Notes under the pieces: generated by a model
Database searches by the model: none
What the model was told of the DNA's origin: nothing
The model's input: the letters and a program-made list of their open reading frames with translations, nothing else
Part shown: positions 47,004-56,781 of the stretch, piece after piece
How the letters are laid out: every line of letters begins with the position of its first letter
Position numbering within the stretch: the stretch's first letter is position 1
Made by a program: the position numbers and the translations under genes
From: Arenibacter certesii DSM 19833
GTDB lineage: Bacteria; Bacteroidota; Bacteroidia; Flavobacteriales; Flavobacteriaceae
NCBI RefSeq assembly: GCF_000429545.1
Contig: NZ_AUCB01000011.1
Span: forward strand, 99,979-163,978
Direction: 5' to 3'
DNA length: 64,000 bases

Positions 47004-47041
47004 AAAAGCCAACTTAAGCAATAAGGTTGGCTTTTTTTTTG
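47004..47041 (+). terminator. Terminator after the SPT-like gene
   Basis: Perfect stem AAAAGCCAAC (47004-47013) / GTTGGCTTTT (47026-47035), continuing into a long T-run. It is one of the clearest in the window. Confidence 0.9.
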
Positions 47042-47366
47042 TTTTTAGAAAATCTAAGCTGATTATTTAAAAAAAAATATAGGACAGAAGAGACCTGGTT
47101 TTAAAGATTATTTCAACCACTTTCACTAGTCCCCTCTTTTAAGTAGACGGCCGATGTCAGGGACGTACAACGCACACTAATCTTTATACTAACGAAAGCT
47201 CCGCTTTAACTTGTCTTCCGCGGATAAAGGAGTATTGATTCGCGTTTTAAATAGCATATTAGCTAAAGTTCGTTTTCTCGGGCCTGCCGGAGGGACGGGC
47301 TCCATACTCAAATCGCACTACTCAATACCAATCTTAATACTAACTACGTTGAACTGAATACTAGAC
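47042..47366. other. Non-coding spacer with GC-richer patch
   Basis: 325 bp between the SPT-like gene terminator and the convergent GNAT gene. No reading frame survives. A patch at 47141-47300 has more G+C than its surroundings, with GGGCCTGCCGG and GACGGGCT similar to short motifs in other spacers (for example 23271-23301 and 60771-60785). Confidence 0.4.
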
Positions 47367-48485
47367 TTAAAGGTCCTTTCTGAAAGTACTTCTTTTTTTA
47401 TAGACCTTTGGATCAAAATGCTTCCATAATTGCCGGATAGCTACATTATCTTCCAATTCGGGAGTCCGTATACAGGTTTCAATCCCTTTTTCCGTAAACG
47501 TCTTATGGTATTCATTAAATATAACGGCGGTTACTCCTTTGTTCTGGTATTCCGGATGCACTCCAATTAGATAAAACATTACTTCCTTGCTATTTCGCTT
47601 TGCATTTAGCAAATGGTACCATCCAAAGGGGAATAATTTTCCCTTTGCTTTTTGCAAAGCTTTGGAAAATGAAGGCATTACAATACCAAAGGCTATCAAT
47701 TTGTCGTCTTTATCTAGTACAAATTTTATATATTCTGGATTAATAAATGAGATATATTTTTTCTTAAAATAGTCCTTTTGCAGGTCTGTCATAGGAACGA
47801 AAGAGGAGAGTTTGGAATAGCTTTCATTAAACAGATCGAACATCTGGTCCACCATGGGCATTACTTCTTCGGTGGAAGTAAAATTCAGTTCCTTAACACC
47901 ATAGCGTTGTTTTACCAGGGCGTTTGCCTTTTTAAAAAATTTGGGGTCGGCATTACTGAAAGGAAATATACTTTCTAAATACCCTTTTTCTTTTACAAAT
48001 CCAAAACGCTCAAAATGCTTTGCATAATAGGGATAATTATACCAGGTGATCATGGTTCCAATATGATCGAACCCTTCAGTTAGCACGCCAACCTTATCCA
48101 TATTGGAAAATCCTACAGGGCCTTCCATATACAATAGCTTGTGTTGTCTACCAATTTCGACCACCTTATTGAACATGGTCTCACTAACTTCGTAATCGTC
48201 TATAAAATCGAACCAGCCGAAGCGCATTTTTTTTACATTTTGGCGGTTTATTTCGATGTTGTTTATTATAGCAGCCACACGTCCCACGATCTTATTGTCC
48301 TTATATGCCAAGAAAAACCACGCTTCGGCATCTTTAAAGACAGGGTTTTTGGTTTTATCAAAAGAGGCCATCTCATCACTAATAATTGGTGGTACCCAAT
48401 AAGGGGAATCCTTGTAGAGTGCAAATGGAAATTTAACGAAATCCCTTAAACCAGACTTATTTGTTACTTCTTTTAACGTGACCAT
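47367..48485 (-). CDS. GNAT-family acyltransferase, possible N-acyltransferase of sulfono/sphingolipid synthesis
   Basis: A 372-aa protein with a C-terminal GNAT core: MFYLIGVHPEYQNKGVTAVI (the acyl-CoA pyrophosphate loop Q-N-K-G-V) and, at the end, LWKHFDPKVYKKRSTFRK. The N-terminal half (FPFALYKDSPYWVPPIISDE) has the look of a long GNAT family often found beside lipid genes. It converges on the SPT-like gene. The bacterial ceramide synthase of Caulobacter is also a GNAT protein, so N-acylation of the long-chain amine is a reasonable idea (inference). Confidence 0.8.
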   Translation of the reverse strand: MVTLKEVTNKSGLRDFVKFPFALYKDSPYWVPPIISDEMASFDKTKNPVFKDAEAWFFLAYKDNKIVGRVAAIINNIEINRQNVKKMRFGWFDFIDDYEVSETMFNKVVEIGRQHKLLYMEGPVGFSNMDKVGVLTEGFDHIGTMITWYNYPYYAKHFERFGFVKEKGYLESIFPFSNADPKFFKKANALVKQRYGVKELNFTSTEEVMPMVDQMFDLFNESYSKLSSFVPMTDLQKDYFKKKYISFINPEYIKFVLDKDDKLIAFGIVMPSFSKALQKAKGKLFPFGWYHLLNAKRNSKEVMFYLIGVHPEYQNKGVTAVIFNEYHKTFTEKGIETCIRTPELEDNVAIRQLWKHFDPKVYKKRSTFRKDL

Positions 48486-48551
48486 ACTTTTGCGTTTGTA
48501 TGCTCAATATTAGGGATATTATCTAATAGGAAAAAGTGGATGGATGTATTT

Positions 48552-49565
48552 TTAAAAATCAATTTCACTATTGGTAACTTTTTTATCTTTTTTACTTTTT
48601 TTCTTACTCTTTTTTAGCATATCCTTCTTCCTAATTGGCCCTCCGTTCCCATTGGGGTCTTGGTCTGATATCGCCTTTATTTTATCTTGATGCATATCTA
48701 ACCTATAGGACATACCCATGCCACCAAATATTCTACTTGGTGTATCTTTAAAGCTAGCTCCAAAATTTAGGTCTACTTGCATATTATTCCCTAAGAGGTG
48801 TGCCACTCCACCACGTAGTAGGGCATCAGCGTATCGGTCACTTTTTATACCTTGATTTTCTATAAAAACACTCCATTTAGGATTGTTAAGAGCATGGGAA
48901 AGCGAGATGGTATAATTCCATTCAGGAAATTCGGTTCCTATACGATCATAAGCAATATTAGAAATTAGTTCCATTCTGGAAGTAATTTTGTTTTGTGTGA
49001 CGATCATCACTCTTGGAGAAATTATTTTTTCGTCACGATAAAAAGGGTTGTCCCCCAAAACGAAATTTGCTCCCGCGTAAATAGATATCGCAGGAATAAG
49101 GTTTTTAACCCTAAATTTATTGTTAGCTTTCCAACTATATAAGTTTGGCTTATTATTTTCCGAATTCCTAAAAGGATCAAAAATCAAAAATTTAAGGCCT
49201 AAACGGTTCCTAGAGAAGTCAGAATTTGTTATTTCTACACCTGTATTTAAATAAGTTTTATTTTGATGATCAAAAGTACCCTCATAATTTATTTCCAACG
49301 TTTCAAAGAACAGACCGTATCGTAAGGAAATATCTGCTCCTAATAAATTAGACTCCGTAGCTAGTCTGGAATGGTCTCGTTGCTCAAATCCCGCGCCAAA
49401 CTCCGCTTGTAGAACATTGGTACCCACGGAATAAGCGCTTACAGAAAGACCAGGTCTGTTAGAGTTTATTATCTCAGTATATTGCGATAAACCACAGAAA
49501 GGAATGGAAACAAAAGCAACAATAAACAGAAGATTTAATTGTTTCAAAGAACCATAATATGTCAT
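48552..49565 (-). CDS. Outer-membrane beta-barrel protein (phenol-degradation MetA-like) with lysine-rich tail
   Basis: A 337-aa exported protein. Signal peptide ending CGLSQ, then a barrel of about 290 residues (NSNRPGLSVSAYSVGTNVLQ; GLFFETLEINYEGTF; LELISNIAYDRIG-like strands) and a final strand ending GMGMSYRLDM. It matches the general 'transporter' Phenol_MetA_deg-like type. After the barrel a tail of about 45 residues, rich in Lys (KKDMLKKSKKKSKKDKK), probably hangs in the periplasm. Ligand is unknown. Confidence 0.78.
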   Translation of the reverse strand: MTYYGSLKQLNLLFIVAFVSIPFCGLSQYTEIINSNRPGLSVSAYSVGTNVLQAEFGAGFEQRDHSRLATESNLLGADISLRYGLFFETLEINYEGTFDHQNKTYLNTGVEITNSDFSRNRLGLKFLIFDPFRNSENNKPNLYSWKANNKFRVKNLIPAISIYAGANFVLGDNPFYRDEKIISPRVMIVTQNKITSRMELISNIAYDRIGTEFPEWNYTISLSHALNNPKWSVFIENQGIKSDRYADALLRGGVAHLLGNNMQVDLNFGASFKDTPSRIFGGMGMSYRLDMHQDKIKAISDQDPNGNGGPIRKKDMLKKSKKKSKKDKKVTNSEIDF

Positions 49566-49665
49566 AGGTACTATATTTATTATTATTTTAAGACATTTGA
49601 CTTATTAATACAACGCTATAATTGTATTTTTGATATATATTCTGATGTAAAATTAGTTAACAAAT

Positions 49666-49929
49666 ATGGGTTTTTTAAAAACGCTGCTAATAATAATCCT
49701 GGTATACTATGCGCTTAAGTTTTTAGCGAAATGGTTAGGCCCAATACTGTTTAGGTACGCTGCAAAAAAGACGGAAAAATATTTTAAGGAAAAATTTAAT
49801 GGTTTTCCCGGGCCCGACCAAAACGAAGCGTCTCACATAGGAGATGTAATTATAGATAAGAGACCAAAAAAGCAAAGAAAACCCTCTAATAAAGTCGGGG
49901 AATACATTGATTTTGAGGAAATTGAATAA
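49666..49929 (+). CDS. DUF4834 small membrane protein
   Basis: An 87-aa protein with an N-terminal helix (FLKTLLIIILVYYALKFL) and a basic, Lys-rich tail; matches DUF4834, a family confined to Bacteroidota. It leads the operon DUF4834-YfhO-glycosyltransferase-flippase (20-nt gap to the next gene). Its role is unknown. Confidence 0.85.
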   Translation: MGFLKTLLIIILVYYALKFLAKWLGPILFRYAAKKTEKYFKEKFNGFPGPDQNEASHIGDVIIDKRPKKQRKPSNKVGEYIDFEEIE

Positions 49930-49949
49930 CCATTTACCAATTATTAGCC

Positions 49950-52382
49950 ATGAGAAACGGTCTTAGAGCCTTTTTTATCCATTTTTTTGTTACCCTATTT
50001 TTTATCATTGTAGCTCTTGCCTATTTCCATCCCGTTTTACAAGGGAAGGTGATAGAACAATCCGATATAGTTCAGTTTACGGGAATGGCAAAGGAACAGA
50101 ACGATTTTAGGAAAAATACCGGAGAGGAGCCTTATTGGACCAATAGTGCATTTGGAGGTATGCCCACCTATCAATTAGGAGCCTATTACCCACATGATTA
50201 CGTTTATAAATTAGACAGGATTATCCGGTTCTTACCAAGACCGGCAGACTATTTATTTATATATTTAATCGGATTTTATATTTTATTATGCTGCCTTAAG
50301 GTAGATTATAAACTAGCGGTTTTAGGGGCACTGGCCTTTGGGTTTTCTACCTACATGATTATAATTCTTGGGGTAGGCCATAATGCCAAAGCCCATGCTA
50401 TAGGGTATATGCCGATGCTTTTGGGCGGAATTATATTGGTCTTCAGAAAGAAATATTTATGGGGCTTTTTGCTTACCGCCATTGCCATGGCGCTAGAAGT
50501 TGGGGCCAATCACTACCAGATGACATATTATTTTATGTTATTGGTGCTAGTACTCGGGGCGGTTTATTTAGTAGATGCCATTAAGAAAAAGCAACTACAA
50601 CATTTTGGAAAATCGGTAGGGTTACTCTTAATAGCTGTTCTTTTGGGTGTAGCGGCAAATGCAACCAGCCTTTTGGCTACAAAAGAATATGCGGATTGGA
50701 GCACTAGGGGTAAATCTGAACTTACCATTGACCCACAAGGGAATCCGGTAGAAAAAGGATCTGGTTTAGACAGGGAATATATAACCCAATATAGTTACGG
50801 GATAGCAGAATCCCTTAATTTATTCGTACCCAGACTCTTTGGGGGGTCCAATAGTGAAGATTTGGGTACCAAATCTGAAACGTATAGCTATTTAACGGAA
50901 AATGGAATCCCCAGAAACAAGGCCTTGGAATTTTCAAAAGGACTGCCATTATATTGGGGAGATCAACCTATTGTTGCTGCACCAGCCTATATTGGGGCAG
51001 TTGTGTTTTTCCTTTTTGTTTTGGGATTGTTTTTAGTTCGTGGAAAGGTGAAATGGTGGCTCCTAGGGGGCACAATAATGGCTTTATTCTTGTCTTGGGG
51101 TAAAAATTTTGGATTATTGACCAATTTAATGATCGATTATTTTCCGCTATACAATAAATTTAGGGCGGTTTCTTCCATCCAAGTTATTTTAGAACTGTGC
51201 GTGCCAGTGTTGGCGATTTTAGCTTTGGTCGCACTTTTTAATAACAAAGAGAACGACTCTAAAAAATTAAAGGCATTAAAAACCTCCGTTTTTATTGCTT
51301 TAGGGCTAGGGATTTTTTTACTGCTCATAAAAGGACTATTCACGTTTACAGGTCAAAGTGACGAAACATTAAGACAATATTATGGGGATGATATATTAGC
51401 CCTTATAAAAGCCGATCGAAAATCCGTCTATAATTCCGATATATTTAGATCCTTAATATTTATTGGGTTGGCTGCCGTGGTTATCTGGTTCTTCTTAAAA
51501 GGTAAATTAAAGCAGCAGCTCGTCATAATTTTAATTGGGCTTTTAGTTGTTTTCGATTTGGTAGGTGTGGCAAAGCGTTATGTAAACGAGGAAGATTTTG
51601 TAGCGAAGCGTAGGATGTCCGAACCTTTTCAGGAGACCGAATTTGACAGACAGATTGCCCAAGATCCAGGAATATTCAGAGTATACGATCCTAATGAGGG
51701 AATTAATGGGGCTAGGACTTCTTATTTTCATCAGTCAATTGGTGGGTACCATGCTGCCAAGCCTGCCGGACTGGAAGATTTATTCAAATACCATATATAT
51801 AAGGGTAAAATAGGGGTCCTGAGTATGCTTAACGTAAAATACGTGGTGCAACAAGATGAGGAGGGTGTAAGCTATCCTGCCCAAAATCCGGATGCCAATG
51901 GTAACGCTTGGTTTGTAGATCAATTGATACCTGTACAAAATGCCAATGAGGAAATTATGGCATTGGATACCATGAATCTAAAGCGCAGTGCAGTATTCAA
52001 TAGCGCTAAAATTGCTCACAAAAATCAAAAACTTAGGCTAGATTCTATAGCAAATATAGAATTAACAAACTATAGCCCTAATCACCTGACCTATAGGTCG
52101 CAGAACTCCAACCCGGGGGTGGCAGTTTTCTCGGAAATGTATTATCCACATGGATGGGATGCGTATATAGATGGAGAACTGACCAATCACTTTAAAGTGA
52201 ATTATGTGCTAAGAGCATTGGAAGTTCCTGCAGGAGAACATACGATAGAATTTAAATTTCAACCAGAAATAGTACAAATTGGTTCCTCGATTACCATGGC
52301 AACCTCTATTATTATCGGATTAATCTTAATTATAGGGGTGGGATATGGCTTTAGGACATCGGGAAATAACACAACCGACTAA
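49950..52382 (+). CDS. YfhO-family multi-pass membrane protein
   Basis: An 810-aa inner-membrane protein with about 12-14 helices and a C-terminal soluble domain (about 560-770; SEMYYPHGWDAYIDGELTNH). The N-terminal region TGMAKEQNDFRKNTGEEPYW and FGGMPTYQLGAY is the family signature. YfhO/GtcA-like proteins glycosylate lipoteichoic acid in Firmicutes. In Bacteroidota they lie in surface-glycan operons. The stop overlaps the next start (TAATG). Confidence 0.88.
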   Translation: MRNGLRAFFIHFFVTLFFIIVALAYFHPVLQGKVIEQSDIVQFTGMAKEQNDFRKNTGEEPYWTNSAFGGMPTYQLGAYYPHDYVYKLDRIIRFLPRPADYLFIYLIGFYILLCCLKVDYKLAVLGALAFGFSTYMIIILGVGHNAKAHAIGYMPMLLGGIILVFRKKYLWGFLLTAIAMALEVGANHYQMTYYFMLLVLVLGAVYLVDAIKKKQLQHFGKSVGLLLIAVLLGVAANATSLLATKEYADWSTRGKSELTIDPQGNPVEKGSGLDREYITQYSYGIAESLNLFVPRLFGGSNSEDLGTKSETYSYLTENGIPRNKALEFSKGLPLYWGDQPIVAAPAYIGAVVFFLFVLGLFLVRGKVKWWLLGGTIMALFLSWGKNFGLLTNLMIDYFPLYNKFRAVSSIQVILELCVPVLAILALVALFNNKENDSKKLKALKTSVFIALGLGIFLLLIKGLFTFTGQSDETLRQYYGDDILALIKADRKSVYNSDIFRSLIFIGLAAVVIWFFLKGKLKQQLVIILIGLLVVFDLVGVAKRYVNEEDFVAKRRMSEPFQETEFDRQIAQDPGIFRVYDPNEGINGARTSYFHQSIGGYHAAKPAGLEDLFKYHIYKGKIGVLSMLNVKYVVQQDEEGVSYPAQNPDANGNAWFVDQLIPVQNANEEIMALDTMNLKRSAVFNSAKIAHKNQKLRLDSIANIELTNYSPNHLTYRSQNSNPGVAVFSEMYYPHGWDAYIDGELTNHFKVNYVLRALEVPAGEHTIEFKFQPEIVQIGSSITMATSIIIGLILIIGVGYGFRTSGNNTTD

Positions 52383-53665
52383 TGCAAAAGGTCCTTATTA
52401 TTACATATTATTGGCCTCCTGCAGGGGGACCAGGAGTACAGCGTTGGTTGAAATTTGTAAAGTATCTTCCCCATTATAATGTGGAGCCAATTGTTTACGC
52501 TCCTGAAAACCCTAATTATCCCATTACAGATGACTCCTTCGAAAATGGAATTCCTGGGAGAGTGAAGGTTTACAAGCAGAAAATATTTGAACCTTATGGA
52601 TTGGCGCGTATTTTTTCAAAAAGAAAGACCAAGCAGATCAGTTCAGGTATTATTACCACCAAGGATCAGACTCTTCTAGAAAAATTAATGCTGTGGGTTA
52701 GGGGCAACCTTTTTATTCCCGATGCTAGAAAGTTTTGGATTAGGCCTTCCGTAAACTTTTTGTCTCGATTGATAGAAAAGGAAAAAATTGGAACTATTAT
52801 CACAACTGGACCACCACACAGTGTTCATTTAATTGGACAGCAATTAAAAAAACAAGTAAAAGTACAGTGGATAGCAGATTTTAGGGACCCATGGACCTCT
52901 ATTGGGTATCACGATAAGCTAATGCTTACAACAGCATCAAAGAAAAAGCATAAGCAATTGGAGCATATGGTGCTAAACGAGGCGGATAAAATTATTGTGA
53001 CCAGTAATACCACGAAATTAGAATTTTCTCAGTTGACCGAGAAGCCGATTACTGTGATAACCAATGGCTTTGATACCTATGACGAAGAACCTGTCCCTTT
53101 AGATGCTACTTTTACAATATCCCATATAGGATCCCTGCTCTCTGGAAGGGATCCATTACATTTATGGCAAGCTTTATCAGAATTAGTGGCAGAAAACGAA
53201 GCTTTTAAAAAGAGTTTGCGATTAAAATTAGCCGGAGTAGTCAGTAGTGATGTCCTAGAAAGTATAAAATCTTTTGGATTAGAACCGTATTTAGATCTGC
53301 TTGGTTATCTTACCCATAAAGAAGCTATGTCACTGCAAAGAAGTTCACAAGTCCTATTGCTATTAGAAATAGATAGTATAGCTACCAAGGGAATTATTCC
53401 TGGAAAGGTATTCGAGTATATGGCCGCTAAAAGACCTATTCTAGGGGTAGGTCCAAAAGATTGGGAAGTTGCGACCTTAATTGAGGCTTCCAATACGGGA
53501 AAAACTTTGGAATATCAGCAGTTTAAAGAAATTAAGGATATCTTGTGGCATTGGTTTTTACAATTTAAAAAAGGGGAGTTGGCCCTGCCACATTCAAAAA
53601 CGGAACAGTATCACAGAAAGGAACTTACCTCTAAATTAGCCAAGTATATAGGGAAATGGGAATAG
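52382..53665 (+). CDS. Group 1-like glycosyltransferase
   Basis: A 427-aa cytoplasmic glycosyltransferase with GT-B fold (GT4 family). N-terminal ITYYWPPAGGPGVQRWLKF (a GPG nucleotide loop), C-terminal GKVFEYMAAKRPILG with the EX7E-like element of the donor site. It would transfer a sugar to a membrane-lipid-linked glycan. It overlaps YfhO by 1 nt and the flippase by 10 nt, so all three are coupled. Confidence 0.9.
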   Translation: MQKVLIITYYWPPAGGPGVQRWLKFVKYLPHYNVEPIVYAPENPNYPITDDSFENGIPGRVKVYKQKIFEPYGLARIFSKRKTKQISSGIITTKDQTLLEKLMLWVRGNLFIPDARKFWIRPSVNFLSRLIEKEKIGTIITTGPPHSVHLIGQQLKKQVKVQWIADFRDPWTSIGYHDKLMLTTASKKKHKQLEHMVLNEADKIIVTSNTTKLEFSQLTEKPITVITNGFDTYDEEPVPLDATFTISHIGSLLSGRDPLHLWQALSELVAENEAFKKSLRLKLAGVVSSDVLESIKSFGLEPYLDLLGYLTHKEAMSLQRSSQVLLLLEIDSIATKGIIPGKVFEYMAAKRPILGVGPKDWEVATLIEASNTGKTLEYQQFKEIKDILWHWFLQFKKGELALPHSKTEQYHRKELTSKLAKYIGKWE

Positions 53666-55125
53666 TTTTAAAACAATCTTTAAACAATACCTTAATCACC
53701 TATTTTGGTTTTATAATAGGAGGAACCAATTTACTTTTTCTATATACCCGATTTTTAACAGATGAATATTTCGGTCTTGTTAATGTAATTCTATCGGCTT
53801 CAGCAGTTTTAATGCCACTGTTGGCTTTTGGGGTTCCCAATACTCTGGTAAAATACTTTACGGGTTTCCAAGAGGGTAGGAGTAGGGATTCCTTCTTAAC
53901 GCTTATGATACTCTTGCCTTTAGCTTTGATAGTTCCGTTAGCACTTATTTCCCAATTAGCCAATGAGACCATTGGCAACTTTCTATCGAAAGAAAATCCC
54001 GTGGTAAAGGGTTATGTATGGCATATATTTCTAATTGGCTTGGCAATGGCCTATTTTGAGGTGTTCTATGCATGGGCCAAAGTGAAGATGAGATCGGTTT
54101 TTGGGAATTTTATGAAAGAGGTCTTTAGCAGAATTATCATAACTATCCTATTGTTACTGATTTATGTTGATGTTATTTCGGTAGTGTCGTTTCTTAATGC
54201 CCTTGTATTACTATATCTTTTTAGGACCTTAATAATGATGGGCTATGCCCTAAAACTTCAAGGCTTTAAGCCAAACCTAAAGCTTCCTAGCAATACCAGG
54301 GAAATGGTAAGCTATAGTGCATTAATCATTTTAGGAGGCTCAGCGGCCATAGTATTACTGGAGGTAGATAAGGTAATGATTAATCAGTTTATAGAAATAG
54401 AAAACGTAGCCTATTATAGTGTTGCGGGTTATATTGCTATCACCATTGCTGTTCCCTCCAGGTCCATGCATAATATTACCTATCCTTTAACTGCAGAAAT
54501 CCTTCACAATAAAGATACTGTAGGTCTAAAAAGACTGTATCAAAAGAGCTCGCTTACTTTGTTTATAGTATCAGGACTTCTTTTCTTATTGATTATTTTG
54601 AACCTTCATGACCTATATGATTTTTTACCGGAAAATTACAGGGGCGGATTTATGATTGTTGTTATCCTAGGCTTAGCTAAAGTGTATGATGCCATTTTGG
54701 GAAATAATAATGCTATTCTCTATAATTCTGATTTTTACAAGGCGTTACTGCTGATGGGGGTGTTATTGGCGATTCTGACTATACTATTAAACCTGTGGTT
54801 GATCCCAAAATATGGGCTAGATGGCGCAGCAATAGCTAGTTTCTTGGCATTTTTTATTTATAATACCATTAAGTTGATTTATGTAAAGGTTAAATTTGAT
54901 ATTCAACCCATTACCAAGGAAACGGCAAAAGTATTTTTACTTCTATTTGGGATAGCCTTACTTTTATACTTTGTAAAATTTCCATACCCTCCTCTTATCA
55001 ATATTGGATTAAAAAGTATTCTAATAATTGTGCCGTATGTATTTGTGTTGTACCGGTTTAAAATATCAGATGATGTTTATGGAGTACTATTCAAATACAT
55101 GGAAAGGTTAAGGGGTAGGAGCTAG
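53656..55125 (+). CDS. Polysaccharide flippase (Wzx/MATE-like)
   Basis: A 489-aa multi-pass inner-membrane protein with about 14 helices of the polysaccharide transport/oligosaccharide flippase type (FLYTRFLTDEYFGLVNVILS; EVDKVMINQFIEIENVAYYS). It would flip lipid-linked glycan across the inner membrane. Last gene of the operon. A terminator follows. Confidence 0.88.
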   Translation: MGIVLKQSLNNTLITYFGFIIGGTNLLFLYTRFLTDEYFGLVNVILSASAVLMPLLAFGVPNTLVKYFTGFQEGRSRDSFLTLMILLPLALIVPLALISQLANETIGNFLSKENPVVKGYVWHIFLIGLAMAYFEVFYAWAKVKMRSVFGNFMKEVFSRIIITILLLLIYVDVISVVSFLNALVLLYLFRTLIMMGYALKLQGFKPNLKLPSNTREMVSYSALIILGGSAAIVLLEVDKVMINQFIEIENVAYYSVAGYIAITIAVPSRSMHNITYPLTAEILHNKDTVGLKRLYQKSSLTLFIVSGLLFLLIILNLHDLYDFLPENYRGGFMIVVILGLAKVYDAILGNNNAILYNSDFYKALLLMGVLLAILTILLNLWLIPKYGLDGAAIASFLAFFIYNTIKLIYVKVKFDIQPITKETAKVFLLLFGIALLLYFVKFPYPPLINIGLKSILIIVPYVFVLYRFKISDDVYGVLFKYMERLRGRS

Positions 55126-55126
55126 A

Positions 55127-55161
55127 TCAAAAAAAACCCGTAGGAACCAATTCCCTACGGG
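55127..55161 (-). terminator. Terminator between the convergent flippase and low-complexity protein genes
   Basis: Stem CCCGTAGG (55137-55144) / CCTACGGG (55154-55161), with an A-run (55127-55136) that gives the minus transcript a U-run. It may also stop the plus operon. Confidence 0.8.
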
Positions 55162-55191
55162 CTAAACAACTAACCAACCTAAAAACTAATT

Positions 55192-56565
55192 TTATTGATT
55201 TCTAGAACTTCTACTTCTACCACTAACTGTAGTGGACTTTCTAACCGAATTAGAAGGCGCTTTATTTACCGACCTAGTGCTTGCATTGTTACTGCTTACT
55301 TTTGCACGGCTTGGTGCTGAACTTCTAACTGCCTTGGTGTTACTACTTCGGTTAGAAGAACTACTTCTTACCGCCGTATTACGGGATGTTGAAGTACTAC
55401 TTGTTTTCCTGACCGATGGTCTGCTCCGGTTTACGGAACTTGTAGCATTACTACTTCTTTTAGCCGTTGTGGTCTTAGGAACATAATTGTTTCCATTATT
55501 ATTAGATCTGATTTTGGTACTTCTGCTGATGCTACCATTACTATTGCTATCCATTGTGCTGCTCCTAACCGTAGTTGATCTATTGTCCGACTTATTCGCA
55601 TTATTGGTGCGTGCCGTAGAACTTCTATTAACAGTACGGTTAGGATTATTATTAGAGCGAGCCGTAGAGCTTCTATTTATAGTGCTGTTCCCGTTATTGT
55701 TAGAGCGTGATGTAGTACTACTATTTACAGTACGCGTTCCATTGTTGTTAGAACGAGTTGATGTACTTCTAGAACTACCTAAATTGTTCCTTAAGCTTTC
55801 GTTTCTGGTATGTACACTTCTAGTATTAGATCCCTGATTACTTTGACGTCTGTAGCCATTATCCCTTACCGCAACTCGATTATCATTTCTGTATACGGAT
55901 CGTCTTTTTTCGTGCGATTTATGATACTTATACTTGTGTCCTACTTTAGCATAAGACTTACGATAGTTATTGTGATAAGGCCTATAGTAAGTATACCTAA
56001 TAGGGGTATAATATCTTCTGTAAGGAGTGTTATACACAATATTGAATCCTACTAATGGTCTAGCAAAGTACCTGTGAAAAGGTTTGTACACATATTGCCT
56101 ATTATAACTATTTATATATCCATTGTGGTGACTATAGTGCCCATAGTTATTATAATAAACATGTAGTCCTCCCAACCTTCTTACTCTATCATTTCGATAT
56201 TGTATATCTACATCGCCTATTTGGGTTACCCTACCGTAATAATCGTAATAGATGGGTACATTCTCTACCTGAATTACAGCCCCATATTCATCATATTGTA
56301 CATATGGGTTATAGTCATAACCAGAATTAAAGGTGATATTGGTATGGCCAAAACTTACATTAGCATTTACACCAACCCTGTTGTCGATATAAAAATCGAA
56401 CTCACCATCTGGATATACTGAAAAGGTGATTCCATTTTCAACAAATATAAAAGAGTCGTTATACCTATAAGTAGTGCTAGTTGCAACCTTATCTTCTGTG
56501 ATGGCTGCCATAGCACCAGAGCTGCTAAAAACAAGCGCTGTAAAAAGGAGTATTAAGTTTCTCAT
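55192..56565 (-). CDS. Exported Ser/Asn/Arg low-complexity protein
   Basis: A 457-aa exported protein. Signal peptide ending SGAMA. Residues ~25-200 form a Tyr-rich domain with YDYYGRVTQIGDVDIQYRND and RRLGGLHVYYNNYGHYS, a flavobacterial pattern. From ~240 to the end a low-complexity Ser/Arg/Asn/Thr repeat follows (RSSTARSNNNPNRTVN; units vary around NRSSTARSNNN). The tail is basic and probably disordered; it may bind a polymer or surface. No catalytic motif. Function is unknown. Confidence 0.8.
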   Translation of the reverse strand: MRNLILLFTALVFSSSGAMAAITEDKVATSTTYRYNDSFIFVENGITFSVYPDGEFDFYIDNRVGVNANVSFGHTNITFNSGYDYNPYVQYDEYGAVIQVENVPIYYDYYGRVTQIGDVDIQYRNDRVRRLGGLHVYYNNYGHYSHHNGYINSYNRQYVYKPFHRYFARPLVGFNIVYNTPYRRYYTPIRYTYYRPYHNNYRKSYAKVGHKYKYHKSHEKRRSVYRNDNRVAVRDNGYRRQSNQGSNTRSVHTRNESLRNNLGSSRSTSTRSNNNGTRTVNSSTTSRSNNNGNSTINRSSTARSNNNPNRTVNRSSTARTNNANKSDNRSTTVRSSTMDSNSNGSISRSTKIRSNNNGNNYVPKTTTAKRSSNATSSVNRSRPSVRKTSSTSTSRNTAVRSSSSNRSSNTKAVRSSAPSRAKVSSNNASTRSVNKAPSNSVRKSTTVSGRSRSSRNQ

Positions 56566-56781
56566 AATATAAGGTATTAATATAGTTTGTAATTATTTGC
56601 GTTCGATTGATATATACCAAACAACATGCCAAACAATCCGATAACCTTATATTATGCTGATTATGAGGTATATAAAATTATTTTAAAGTTTAATATCTCT
56701 CATAAAAACCCTGCTTTTAAACTAAACAATTTTTAAAATGGTTGTTTTTTTAATTCAATGTGGCGGTAATTGACTATGCTT

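Noticed and set aside
55232..55837. Long Leu-rich plus frames opposite the low-complexity protein
   Set aside because: Leu/Val runs are the reverse reading of the Ser/Asn/Arg repeat; the minus frame has a signal peptide and a proper domain.
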